Source: Symbiodinium natans (taxonomy: Eukaryota > Sar > Dinophyceae > Suessiales > Symbiodiniaceae). From it: a stretch of DNA of 64,000 nucleotides. The stretch lies in contig CAJNDS010000398.1 in assembly GCA_905221605.1 (NCBI GenBank), forward strand, positions 1-64,000, given 5' to 3'. The notes under the pieces are model-generated. The model was not told the origin of the DNA, did no database searches, and saw only the letters and a list, made by a program, of their open reading frames with translations. Numbering within the stretch: position 1 is the stretch's first letter; each line of letters starts with the position of its first letter. Shown here in pieces: positions 48,898 to 59,440 of the stretch. The position numbers and the translations under genes are program-made.

Positions 48898-49119
48898 GGG
48901 GGTATGCCATGCATCAGGACCGGAGCCTCTCGCCGGAGAAGCTGCCCGGCCTGATTGCCAAACTCGCCCAGAGCAGCACCCGTGAAAAAAGGCCATCGCA
49001 TGCAGGGTAGGACGCTGTTGCCCCTAATCCCCCTCCCGTAGGGTCTTGGGATCTAGAGGGCTCGTTCTACCCGCTCGTCCCCAACTAGGGTTAGGTCTTG
49101 CAGTGGGCGTTGTCTGAAC
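48898..49119 (+). repeat. Right terminal region of DIRS copy A
   Basis: 222 bp from GGGGGTATGCCATGC to CTGAAC, nearly identical to 49373-49595 (one extra A there). It contains CCCCAACTAGGGTTAGGTC. Confidence 0.92.
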
Positions 49120-49595
49120 GCACTGGGTTTTTGTTTCCCAGGTGTTTTGACACGCACGAATCATGACCACCCATGTTCGCCCACGCCCAGCTGGCTTCTG
49201 GCTCAGCTGGCCCCAACTCGGGTTAGGTCGGCATCTTTTTCGCCCGCCCTCCCTTGCCCTGCTCACTCTACGCCAGACTCCAAGCTCTCTGCTTTGAGAG
49301 TGGAGTAGCCCAGCACACTGCCTCCCAAAGCGGAGTAGCCCAGTACACTGCCGCATTACTGCCTCCCAAAGAGGGGGTATGCCATGCATCAGGACCGGAG
49401 CCTCTCGCCGGAGAAGCTGCCCGGCCTGATTGCCAAACTCGCCCAGAGCAGCACCCGTGAAAAAAAGGCCATCGCATGCAGGGTAGGACGCTGTTGCCCC
49501 TAATCCCCCTCCCGTAGGGTCTTGGGATCTAGAGGGCTCGTTCTACCCGCTCGTCCCCAACTAGGGTTAGGTCTTGCAGTGGGCGTTGTCTGAAC
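49120..49595 (+). mobile_element. DIRS-like copy B, internally deleted, head-to-tail with copy A
   Basis: 476 bp made of the left terminal about 95 bp (GCACTGGG onward, identical to 40113-40207), about 150 bp of non-coding sequence with a short tandem GGAGTAGCCCAG, and the 223-bp right terminus. Its subterminal motif CCCCAACTCGGGTTAGGTC (49211-49229) is in the opposite orientation to the one in copy A. The A/B junction has no extra bases. Confidence 0.92.
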
Positions 49596-49650
49596 AGAGG
49601 GCAAGAAATCAACTCCAAAAGGTGGGGAGCCGAAGTGACCTCCACAGTGC
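49596..49650. repeat. Host segment continuing after the DIRS insertion
   Basis: AGAGGGCAAGAAATCAACTCC and following bases equal 51652-51706, then the copies diverge. Confidence 0.88.
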
Positions 49651-50334
49651 GAGAAAGATCGCACGCGAACAATGCAAGAGTGCTTTATCTTGAATGCCAG
49701 CTAAAGACAAGTTTAGCCAAGAACGCGTATCGACGGCGTTTTTTGTTTTCTTGAGTGTTGATGCAAACAGTATCGAATAGAAAAAATCTTGTTTGTCTGT
49801 GAGTTGATTTCAATTATTATTGAACTCAAATGGGTTCCAAAAGCAGCTCAATTCTGGGCACCGAAAACGGGCCCTAGATTTTGGATTTCCTGTGTGAACA
49901 TACAAGGCCACCCAGGTTGGAGCCTCAAATTGGAACCCAAGTTTAGGAGCCATTTTTGGCCCCAGTTGCGGCGTTGTTTTCACACACGGGAAGCCAGATC
50001 TGGCTTTCACAGCTCCTCGTTGCGAGTAAAACAAATAAGCCTCTCAGTCGGTTCCAGTCTAAGTCTTGTGTCAGTCTTCCCCCAAAATTAGAACAGCAGG
50101 CAGCAAGGCGGCAAAGTGTGAACTTGTTTGGCACCGGAACTTTCTCTAACTGTGGAGGTCACTGGAGCTTCCCTACCTTTTCGATCAATTTTGCTGCCCC
50201 TCATCTTGGGTTTCAGATTCTCCAGGTTTTGGTGCAAGGCCTGAAGGCAGAAGAGGAGGGTGCAGAGTCAACATCGGTGGAAACTGCAGCTTGGAAAAGT
50301 TCAATGCTTTGAAACAAGTGTTTTTAAAAGCCTC
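49651..50334. other. Intergenic, nothing recognised
   Basis: AT-richer unique sequence between the two copies of the duplicated segment. No motif or gene supported. Confidence 0.5.
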
Positions 50335-51706
50335 TGACAGTGCCGTTTGGACAGAAATCAACTGCAGGACGAGACGAGTTCAACCGTGGTGTTGATTCGT
50401 TAAGGTTGCGCGCGACGCCCAAGCCAAACCACTCGAAAATTGCAAAGTGTATTACCAGAATGTGAATAAGTGCGAGCGAAGCGAGCGAAACACCAGAGTA
50501 AATTCAACAAATTTGACTGATCAAGTGTTGATTTTGAGGGTTTTTTTCAACATTTTCGGATACTTCAGATGGTGCTGAATCCAGGGAAGAATTGCAACGT
50601 GCAACCAAAAACGAGAGACCAAAAACGAAAGACAAAGAATTGAGGGCACCCAGCCTGAAAGAAAGCAGAGTTTCTTCTGCTCAATCTTCTATCAAATTTC
50701 AGTGTGCCTTGAATAATGGAATGGAAATGAGGCTGGGCGACTCTCTCAAGTCGTTCTGGCCATGAATGAGGAGAGGTCAGTGTGATTGTTTTTTTTTCAA
50801 TGTTAGCAAGAACTGCAAAAACATTGGTTTTTCTTTTTTAACTTTGGAGAAATCGAGAAAACACTGGAAAGAAGCCAGAGTCATGAAACTTAGACAACTT
50901 TCTTCAGATTCAGCAGCAGATTCATGCACAGCAACACTTTTTTTTCAGTTTAAATTGCCTTTGCCCGTCTGAACAGAATTTTTCTCTTGCTTTTTGCTCG
51001 ATGTTTTCTTTGTTTTTTTGTCGGAATGATCTCTCGGTTAAGTTGCAAGCTTCAGAAAGAGAGAGTTTCGAGAAACCGCCCTGAACCAAAACACAAACAG
51101 ATCGTTCAGCAAGTGTTTTGGTGAGTGCTGTCAGCCCGGTAAGCTGTCGATTAACCAGAAAGACAGTGAAAAAAATTGCAATCGGAACTTAAGAGATCCA
51201 TAAGAATGTGCATTTTGTGGTTTTGGCTGTTTTTCTGTGTGTGCATGCACAAGAGTGTTGTGGATGTGTGTGTGTGTGTGTGTGAGCATTTGTGGTTGCA
51301 AAGTGGGTTGGTTTGCGGGTGCATGTCTTTGGCTTCAGTGTGCAAGGAAAGTTTCAGTGTGTGGGTAAAGGGTGGTAACGCATGGAGTCTCAGAAGTGAC
51401 ACCAAATAAAAAAACAATGACCTTGTTGCAAGTGTTTGTGTGTGTTTACCTCGTTTTTTCATTGTGAATGGGTGTGTTGTGGTTTTGGCGTTTTGGCAGT
51501 GTGTCATGGAGTGTGGTGTGTGTCATTATGTGGGTGCAAAGTGGCTTTGGTGGGTGGTGTGCGTTTGCGTGTTTGTCGGCTGGGTTCTGCTGGCTGTTCA
51601 AGTGTGGAAGTGTGTGGGTGGCAAAAGGTGTGTGGATTTGGAGACACAAAAAGAGGGCAAGAAATCAACTCCAAAAGGTGGGGAGCCGAAGTGACCTCCA
51701 CAGTAG
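50335..51706. repeat. Right copy of the duplicated host segment (contains the DIRS empty site)
   Basis: Collinear with 38622-40112 plus 49596-49650. The uninterrupted string GAGACACAAAAAGAGGGCAA at 51641-51660 is the unoccupied DIRS target. No gene is evident in either copy; translations are dominated by Val/Cys from GT-rich sequence. Confidence 0.92.
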
Positions 51707-53204
51707 TGTGTGTGTGGGGGTGTGTTGTGTGAAGGTGTCATGGGTGGGTATTGTGGTGGATGTTGTGTCCATCGTTATTGGAAAGTTTAATGCTGATGTT
51801 TTTGAAGGACTGTTGTTGGAGATAAATAAAGTTTCCAATTGGTGGAAAGAGCCGCCACAATGCTGGAATTGATGACTTCTTTGCCTGTTTTTTGATTTGT
51901 TTTGTGCGCGGACGCTAAGAGAGCAGGTTCAAGGCTGCGTCGTTATAGAGTCCATTGCCAATGCAAACTGGAGTGCTCTCCAGGGAGGTATTTTTGGCTT
52001 GGTACGAAAACTAGCATTCTTTTTTTTTGTCATTGCTTTAAGGATGAATCAAAGTTTACAGCCAGTTTGGTTGCCGGAGCTGGCAAGGTTTGTGCGACAT
52101 GCAATGCTTGAAAGCACATTGTGAGTAAGGTAATTGAACTTTATGCAGATGTGGGAATGAGGCCGCTCCATGGAGCAAAACTCCAAAATAAAGCTCTTGT
52201 TTGCGTCGAAGCACGAAGCTTGTTCGCGTCGGTGCATGCGTCGAAGAAAGCGGGCCATGTGAAAAAGGATAAGTGCGAAGCGCCCAGAATCCAGAGCATG
52301 GCCGAGCGGATCTCGAAGCTCGGAGCCCAGAGGCCCTGAATGCCAATGCTTAGGATGCCAGCAGCACGGTTCGGAGAAGCTGCAGGGCGCTAGCTGCATG
52401 CTGGCGCCTTGTGTTCGGTTGCAGTGCGCTTTGGGGTTGATGGGAATTGTTCACCTTGTGGGCGTGCAAGCAAATTCGTGAGCGAGCGAGTTCGTTGATG
52501 GGTATGTCGGATTGCGCCCAGGGTATAAGGCTTCAATCTGCGAACAAAGAAGAAAATTGAGCAAGGTAGGCAAACAGAGAACGTCAGAATGAGGTCCAAG
52601 ACCCTCGCAGTAGATTAGATTAGAAAGAGCAAGGCGACAACCATACATGCTTGAGAGGGTCAGCATAGCAATCACAAGTGGTGAACGACACCAGTGCTGA
52701 CATGAGGCGACGTAATGTTCGAGTGTACGAGCCTGGTAGAAACTGGTTCCCACTCACGGCGAGGCGTGGTGTTCGACATGACACTCCCCCTAAGCACCTC
52801 TTCCAGACATTGCGCAAGAAGACCGATGACCGACTTTGCAGCCCGTTGATGCTTGGAAAATGTCATAAAAAGTGATGGCGTGGTCATACTGCAGTGCGTG
52901 TGCAGGCGAACAGAGCTCCGCAGCGCTCGATGCAAGCGACTATTTGACGTAATGAAAAAAAGGCAACAATGAGATCCGATGTTCGCAAAAGGAGAGCGAC
53001 AACGGGTGCCTTGTCACATGTCGATTGCCGTGATGACCAAGGTGGATAAGACGGATTGGGCACTGACAGCACCCGGTTCGAAGCTGTGGCTCGAGGATAT
53101 TCTGCTTTGCGCTTTGTAAACCAAGATGAAGCATTGGGGGCTCCATGCACGCCTCTAATGACCTGGAGCGTATCCTCGCATCACACCCCTGTTACGTGGT
53201 CCCT
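51707..53204. other. Intergenic, no gene recognised
   Basis: Mixed-composition DNA with short open frames on both strands (longest about 115 codons) and no motif. Confidence 0.4.
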
Positions 53205-53530
53205 AAGCCCTAAGCCAACCCTACACCCTAAACCCAAAGCCCTAAACCCCGAACCCCAATCCCTGGCAGCTGCTCCCGTTCGCTTCCACGATGCCATGGT
53301 GCGGGCGTGGGAAACCAGCACCAACCCACCTCGAGCAATATGCCAACGCCTTGTCCCAGCAAACGGAGCAAGGCCTGGGTTACCGTGACGTTCAAAGGCC
53401 CTAAGCCCTAAGCCCTAAACCCTCAGGGTTACTGGGTTACTGTGACGTTCAGAGGCCCTAAGCCCTAAGCCCTAAAACCTCAACGTTAGCCCTAAACCCT
53501 AAACTGGAAACCCTGAGGTTCTTAGGGTTT
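53205..53530. repeat. Degenerate CCCTAA-like tracts with a short duplicated segment
   Basis: CCCTAAGCCCTAAG and CCCTAAACC variants at 53205-53275 and 53398-53520. A TTACYGTGACGTTCARAGGC segment occurs twice, at about 53380 and 53437. Confidence 0.7.
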
Positions 53531-53850
53531 GGAGGGTTTGCAGGGCTGAGGGAAGGTGCAGGGCATGGTCGACGTCTACTAGAGTCACCCCTGAGTGGAA
53601 GTTGTATTACTACTAATGTTTTTACTATTACTTAATGAACACGAGTATTCCTATTCTTCTTCGTACGAACATGGCATGGATCAGGAGCGGGTTTCGCTCT
53701 TCGCATAAGTGCCCTCACGATATGCCGGGGTTGCGGGATGCCGCGCCACATACACAAGAAGCCAAAAAGCCAAAGAGGCCGGGTCTTGGGCAGCCTTTAA
53801 CCCCTTTGAAGCCTTCCGAAGCAGCCCGAGGCATGTACTGGGCGAAAGGT

Positions 53851-56800
53851 ATGGCTGCGGCCTCGCCCGTGTCTTTCCCAATGTACACGGTGCCCCGTGA
53901 TGATCTTCTCGAGATGGTCGAGGTCCGGCCGCACGAGGAGCTGAAGGCCCAAGGCCCGGCTCTTGGGATATGGGTTGGGATGTTCACCCTTGATACTGTC
54001 TGTAATAGGGGTTATAGTAGGGGGTAGTAGAATCCCTATTAAGGACTGTTCGTATGTGGGTGGAACATCCCAAGAGTTGGGGGTTGAGGGTTTAGGGCGT
54101 GCCCTGAGTTTCGAGCCTGTGCATCTCATTCCTGACGAGGCTTGCTCGTGGAGTATGAGGCGAGCTTGGGGAACGCCGCGTTTGTTTCACACCAGTGGGT
54201 TGCACGCGATCATCCTGACCCTACCTTTGAGCAGATGAGAGCCGCTTTCTCTGCATGTTATGAACGTGTCCTCCCTAGGGCCCTAGCAGGCCCCAGCAAG
54301 CCTGGAGGCAACATCCCTGAGTCTCCCAAAGCCCTAAACTTTAAATCCTTCCAAATCCCTCCACATCCCTCCAAATCCCTCCAGATCCCTCCAAACCTTT
54401 CAAACTCACCCCACAATCCTTCCCAATCACGTAGCCAAACACCCCAACAAAGTGCTTCCAGCCCTAAGATGTCAGCCCCTGCTCGATCCTTTTCAAGGAT
54501 GGGCTTGCCATCGCGTTAGCCGACGCTTCAAAAACCTGTTTAAGTGTTGATAATTTAAAGAACTCGCGGTTCAGGCTCAGGATGGTCCACACTTGGAGGT
54601 TTGGGGTTTAGGCGGTTTAGGGTTTCGGGTTTAATCCGAGCTCCTGTTTAATTGGTGGGGGGCCCCCCCCCCCCCCCCTCCCCCCCCCCACAATAAGGAA
54701 AGCAGGGTTCCGCAATAGTTGGACCATGGCCCCGTATGGTTTCTCTGCTTCAAGGTTTCTTTCAAGACTACAGGACCAGGGCTCCCCACGGGCCGGGGCT
54801 TCCCATAATTCTGGCCCCATTCTATTAATGTGACTCTGCCTTTCCCTGCCAGAGCCCGTAAGGGGTAGCTCAGGAAAGAATGAAAATTTCTCTCCTCCAG
54901 TAAGCAATCACATAAGAAATCCTTGCTTTCTGAAGGCCCTCAGCTTCCAGAAAACCGAAGCACCGGCTTCCTTAAAGCTTTTCCTTTTAAGCTTCAAGGT
55001 TTCTTTCAAGACTACGGGCTTCAAGTTTTCCGAAAGGCAGAGTTTCAAAATTTGACAACACCCCCCCCAAAAAAAAATTCTTTAAATGTGGAGGGTTTGG
55101 CCCATACGAAATCCATCGTAATGGAAAGTAGTCTTCCGGCGGGAATCCGGGCAAAAAAAATTTCTTTAAATATGGGGGGTTAAATTAAACAGGAGCTCGG
55201 ATTAGGGTTTAGGGTTTAGGGTTTAGGGTTTAGGGGTACTTATTATGCAATGATAACTGTACTTGTAACCCACTTCTCAGCCCCTCAAGTGTCCCAATAT
55301 GGTTAGAAGGACAGTTATATCTACAGCTTCTTATCGGTTAACTTGCACCATGAACCTCCAAGTATAGAGTTTGTCACCCCCTTGACCCTGAACACCATAA
55401 GCCTCTCTCAAGCCTCTCAGCGCCGGAGTCAGGTGCTACAGGGTGCGCTGAGGCACCTAAAGTCCATCCCTTTCGTGCACCCGAGCATCGTCTCAGAAGT
55501 CGGCCAAGTTGGCATCAAGAGCTTCCGGACAAAGGCGCTCAACTCGGCGCCGCTGTTCATCTGGTACGACTACTTCTCCTGCCCGCAGATGGAGATTGGC
55601 GCAGGCAAGGGCCTGTTCGAGGCCATCAGTAGCATTCCAGCATATGTTGCCCGGTGCGCCTTCTTCTTCGTCCTCTGCCCCGTGATCGTTGACGACGCGT
55701 CGAACAGGCTGCTCACGCAGTATACTTGGGCGGAACCTTGACTGGCCGAAAAGAGCGTCGATCTTTTGACCGGAGGAGTAGACACTTCAATTGCAGCCCC
55801 AAACTTCGACCCTAAAGTTTGACCCAAACCTGAAACCCTAATGCAAAGAACAAAGAAGCAACCTTAAACCCTAATGCAAAGAACAAAAAAAAAGCAGACA
55901 AGGAAAGGGGGTGGTGTCGCATGGAGAAGGCGATGCGCGAGCTTTCCACGAATCAGACATGGATGATCGTCCGGGCTCCGCGGGACATCGGCCTTGTCGC
56001 AGATCCGGCAACCACCCTGGGCGGTCCACCAGGCGAGGGCAAGTTCTCAGTATCCGAGGACCGCAGAGTTGGGGGAAAGTACGGTACATTTTGTAGCCTT
56101 ACTGTCATTGTGGCTATTCGTTCGTTATCACGATGACTGGTACTCCTACCGTACGATGGCTACCATTACTATCATTAGCGCCATCGCTGTCAAAGCAAGA
56201 TGAGAAAAGCCCCCACCTAATGGAGGATTGCGAGAGGCTCGCGCCAATCCTCCTCGGCGCGCTCAAGCGGACGTTGCTGCTGAAGCTGAAGGCTCGTGAT
56301 ATCGTGGGCTACCGTGCTTTGCTCAACCTCCAGGCGGTACACATGAGGGGTTTTTCACTTCAGGAGAAGTTTGACTTCCTTTTTGAAAGCCCAGGGGTCT
56401 CCGAGTTTGAGACCCCAGATGTGGTTCAGCAATTTTTACATCAGAACGGTTTCACAAATATCGGTGACGTGGACACTGGGGGCTGGTCCCCACTGCACTA
56501 CGCCGCTATTCGAGGGGATCCGGTGGTGGTCGAAGGGCTGCTGACACTGCGGGCGGACCCCAACATCAAAACCAGGCGGGCGGCGGGCGAGATGGCCGAA
56601 AGAATCAGCCCAAAACAAACCCCTCCCAACCTTACCCCCCCCCAAAACCTTGGGGATGTGGGGGGCCTTTCTTAGGAGATTCAATGGAGACACTGGCTTT
56701 CGCCGTGGCGATTCGGCGCTGAACATGTGCCTCTTCTACCGACACAACGATGCCTTGCGCCGGCTGCTCCGATGCTCGTATTGCCCCGTACCCTTCCCCA

Positions 56801-57192
56801 GATCTTCCAAACCCGTTACTTAAGGAATATACCCTAATGTATAGTAAGGATCCTGATTATGAATTCAGGTATGTTCCTTAATTTAAGGGGTTTAGGAAGA
56901 TCTGGGTCGTTGAAGGATGATACCTTGGTTTTTTTGGTATTTCCCAAAATAGGGGTGCCCCTTTCAGACCCCCAAATAGAATGGCACCCCCTTCATTGGA
57001 CTCGCGGAAAGAAAACCCCCCATACAAAAACCACGAAGAAACCCAACAACAACCTCAAAAACACCCAGAACCCAAAAAAGAACCCAAAACCACAAAAAGA
57101 AGAACCCAAACCCCCCCCCCCCAAAGATCTCCAAACCCTGTGAGGCTGTTGTCCGCTCGTGCCAGGGTGGACGATGCCTACAAAGGCAAAGG
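53851..57192 (+). CDS. Spliced host gene: FVSHQW-domain ankyrin-repeat protein (partial)
   Basis: Seven exons join in frame. Exon 1 is about 53851-53953 (the 5' end may lie further upstream in the open frame from 53635; SFPMYTVPRDDLLEM...EELKAQ). Exon 2: 54140-54240 (LVEYEASLG, FVSHQWVARDHPDP). Exon 3: 55433-55732 (VLQGALRH, FIWYDYFSCPQ, SIPAYVARC). Exon 4: 55903-56058 (ERGWCRMEKAMRELS, GPPGEGKF). Exon 5: 56226-56590 (GYRALLNLQAVHMRG, then ankyrin GWSPLHYAAIRGD). Exon 6: 56676-56762 (GDSALNMCLFYRHNDA). Exon 7: 57145 to about 57192. Donors read GC, GC, GA, GA, GA, GC and all acceptors AG, mostly AG|G: dinoflagellate-style splicing. I know the FVSHQW...WYDYFSCPQ...GWCR module as a recurrent dinoflagellate family joined to ankyrin repeats; a TIR-like or signalling role is inference. 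No further exon found; the gene is 3'-truncated or has a long last intron. Confidence 0.78.
54632..55204. repeat. Foldback element inside intron 2
   Basis: A perfect 22-bp inverted repeat (54632-54653 and 55183-55204, core CCGAGCTCCTGTTTAATT) bounds 573 bp. Outside both ends are TTTAGGG-like tracts, with five units at 55203-55236. Inside, GGTTTCTTTCAAGACTAC occurs at about 54755 and 54997, and TTCTTTAAATRTGG occurs twice. No coding sequence. It is MITE-like. Confidence 0.75.
56797..56906. repeat. Short palindromic element inside intron 6
   Basis: CCCAGATCTTCC at 56797 pairs with GGAAGATCTGGG ending at 56906. The arms extend with small gaps to about 35 bp through AAACCC, TTAAGGAA and TATACC, around a central spacer of about 36 bp. 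It could form an RNA hairpin in the pre-mRNA. Confidence 0.75.
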
Positions 57193-58014
57193 GTTGGTCT
57201 GTTCGTGAACCTTCGAAGGCCTAAGAAGGTTTGGGGTTTCGGGTTTAGGGTTTGGGGTTTAGGGTTTAGGGTCAGGGGTTTAGGGTTTAGGGTTCAGGGT
57301 TAAGGAAATGAGCGAAGGGAATGCACGCGTGAAGTTAAGACTTGACATGAACGCAGCGGTCAGGCGACAGAACTTTGTTGCGTAAGTCTTCTAAGTCAGT
57401 TCCAACATCTTCAAATGATGCGCCCCTAGTTGGAATATAGTGATTACGGGACGTCTCTTTACATTTATTTCCGCGGTGCGACCTTCGAAGCCCCAAGAAG
57501 GTTTAGGGTTTGGGGTTTGGGGTTTAGGGTTTAGGGTTTAGGGTTTAGGGTTTAGGGTCCCTCAGCGCGCGGCCTCGCCTTTTGGGGTTTGAGGGGTTTT
57601 TAGGGGTTCTAGAGGTTTGTATGGAGCCTTACCGGGTTCTAGGGGGATTAAGGGCTTAAGGGATTGAAGGGTTTTAGGGGGCTGAGGAGTTGAAGGGTTC
57701 CCGACGGTCACCAGTTCAGGGTTCAGGGTGGCAGGTCGCCACGTCGTGCAGCGCTTCATGAACCTTCTAAGCCCTAAGCTCGAGTGGCTTGTCACAAGCG
57801 ACCCCTACTCCTTTTGCTACCCTTACATGTGTCGCAGGGAACTCCACAATGCCAAAGCAGCTGATATCGCAGCAGTCTACTTTGCAGGGTACGTTGCAAG
57901 GGCACTTAATCAGCACCGTACACACCCTAGAAGCGCGCCCTCGAAGCGTCGTGAACCTATGAAACTTTGTCTTTTGGGCCGATGAGTCCCACGAGCCGCT
58001 TCTTTCACTAAGTG
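57193..58014. other. No gene supported; TTTAGGG-like tracts
   Basis: (TTTAGGG) variants at 57235-57302 and 57505-57560, plus G/T-rich degenerate sequence to 57720. An open stretch at 57728-57985 (CRRELHNAKAADIAAVYFAGYVARAL) could be an exon but matches no family I know. Confidence 0.4.
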
Positions 58015-58269
58015 CACCCTAACACCCTAACACCCTAACACCCTAACACCCTAACACCCTAACACCCTAACACCCTAACACCCTAACACCCTAACACCCT
58101 AACACCCTAACACCCTAACACCCTAACACCCTAACAACCTAACACCCTAACACCCTAACACCCTAACACCCTAACACCCTAACACCCTAACACCCTAACA
58201 CCCTAACACCCTAACACCCTAACACCCTAACAGCCTAACAGCCTAACACCCTAACACCCTAACACCCTA
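58015..58269. repeat. 8-bp tandem repeat (CACCCTAA)n
   Basis: About 32 units, with AACCTAA and CAGCCTAA variants. It looks like a telomere-heptamer derivative with an inserted base. Confidence 0.97.
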
Positions 58270-58850
58270 ACTGTCGCCGCCGCCCTTCCTCGGCCTCCGA
58301 CGTCCGCCTGGGGGCGCAGCAGGAGTGGTGCCGGCTAACCATGCCCCCTCCTACTCGCCAGTGGGCCCCACTACGGAACAGGAGCGATCCGCGTTGCTCA
58401 GTCGTTTCCGTGGCTCGCGCCCTGGGCCGAGCGGCTGGAAGGTCTGCTTCATCTCGGCCTTCCCCGTTGCCGTGCAACAACCCAAGTTTCAGCTCGCTCC
58501 AGTGCAGCCACATTTTGCTTCCCTGCAGCAGTTCTTCACCTCGCTCAAAGCTCACCTGGGGACACGCCTCCCTCGTCCACTGCCCCCCCGCCAGCAATCA
58601 CTTGGGATCTTCTACTAGCTAAAGGCTTCATGAGCCCGCGCCGGCATGGGACCTGTTTGAATCCAACCCCACAGAGTGGGCCCGGGAACTGGGACTCCGT
58701 GGACGCTTCAGCAGATTGCTGCTAAAAAGCTCGCGCCGGCCTTTGGCTTGCTCGCTTTCGCTGTTTCCTTTTTTTTGTTTTTTCTTTCCTTCCTTTCTTT
58801 CTTTCTTCTCTCCCTCTTTTCTTCTTTCTTTCTTTCCCTTTTTTTTTTTC
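58270..58850. other. Non-coding, ending in a polypyrimidine tract
   Basis: GC-rich sequence, then a C/T-only tract (T-rich with TTTC and CTTC units) at about 58766-58850, only about 190 bp before the first ORF of the second DIRS element. The left end of that element is probably within this stretch but was not identified. Confidence 0.5.
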
Positions 58851-59038
58851 GCTAACGGTCAACGGGTTGATAGTGCATTAAAGTCTGAGCCTAGAGAAAA
58901 ACCCCTTTGTGTTTCTTTGCTAGCTCGCCTGAGCTTTGGGAAAAGGGAAAACTTTCTTTCATTGGCCTTTTGCACTCATTTTCCAGTCTCTGACACCATT
59001 GCTTGCGCATGTTCACCGGTTCAAGTGCCTTGTGAACG

Positions 59039-59440
59039 ATGAGCATCTGCAAGTTCTTGGAGCTGCCAAATGTTTTGCATCAAGCTTTGAACACTAGACT
59101 CAAGCTTCTGCAATGTGTCAAAATTTCTAGTTTCTCCGCCCGTGCGCGGTCCATGGACGCTGGCCTCACAGCTGATCGACTGCAGGTCCTTGAGGCTCGC
59201 TTGGACAGTCACAGTCGTGACCTTGTGCTGCTCGGGCGTGCACAGCGTCAGCTTACGCATCGTGTTGTTTCCTTGGAGTCAAGCATAGCATCTCTTGAAA
59301 CTCGTCTTGGAGATCTCGAAGCTGACCTCGAACAGGCTTCCACAAGGTTGGCTGCCATCAATCATTTCTTGCACATCTCCATAGGACGTTTGGCCAACTT
59401 GTTGCGTCGTTTCTTGCGGTTGCGCCCTGCTGGCTTCTGA
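59039..59440 (+). CDS. Coiled-coil protein upstream of the recombinase
   Basis: 133 codons from an ATG. Residues about 40-110 show a heptad pattern of Leu/Val (ADRLQVLEARLDSHSRDLVLLGR...VVSLESSI) predicting a long coiled coil, followed by a basic Leu-rich tail. The stop TGA shares its A with the ATG of the recombinase ORF (TGATG), suggesting coupled translation. It may be a structural or Gag-accessory protein. A decayed coiled-coil frame occupies the same place in the first DIRS element. Confidence 0.6.
   Translation: MSICKFLELPNVLHQALNTRLKLLQCVKISSFSARARSMDAGLTADRLQVLEARLDSHSRDLVLLGRAQRQLTHRVVSLESSIASLETRLGDLEADLEQASTRLAAINHFLHISIGRLANLLRRFLRLRPAGF

Larger units (their letters stand above)
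40113..49119 (+). mobile_element. DIRS-like tyrosine-recombinase retroelement, copy A
   Basis: The left boundary CACAAAA|GCACTGGG and final right boundary CTGAAC|AGAGGGCAAG are fixed by the empty site CACAAAAAGAGGGCAAG at 51644-51660. The right end of copy A, CTGAAC, abuts the left end of copy B, GCACTGGG, at 49119/49120. No target duplication, as expected for tyrosine-recombinase retroelements. Order: decayed ORFs, tyrosine recombinase, CCCH Gag, methyltransferase-RT-RNase H. GACCTAACCCGAGTTGGGG (40208-40226) and CCCCAACTAGGGTTAGGTC (49079-49097) form subterminal inverted repeats. The interior is GC-rich compared with flanks. Frameshifts make it non-autonomous. Confidence 0.93.

Noticed and set aside
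57728-57985. Further exon of the ankyrin gene
   Set aside because: The translation has no ankyrin pattern and does not join exon 7 convincingly.
58325-58622. Two overlapping plus-strand frames before the second DIRS element
   Set aside because: No motif and no counterpart upstream of the first DIRS recombinase.
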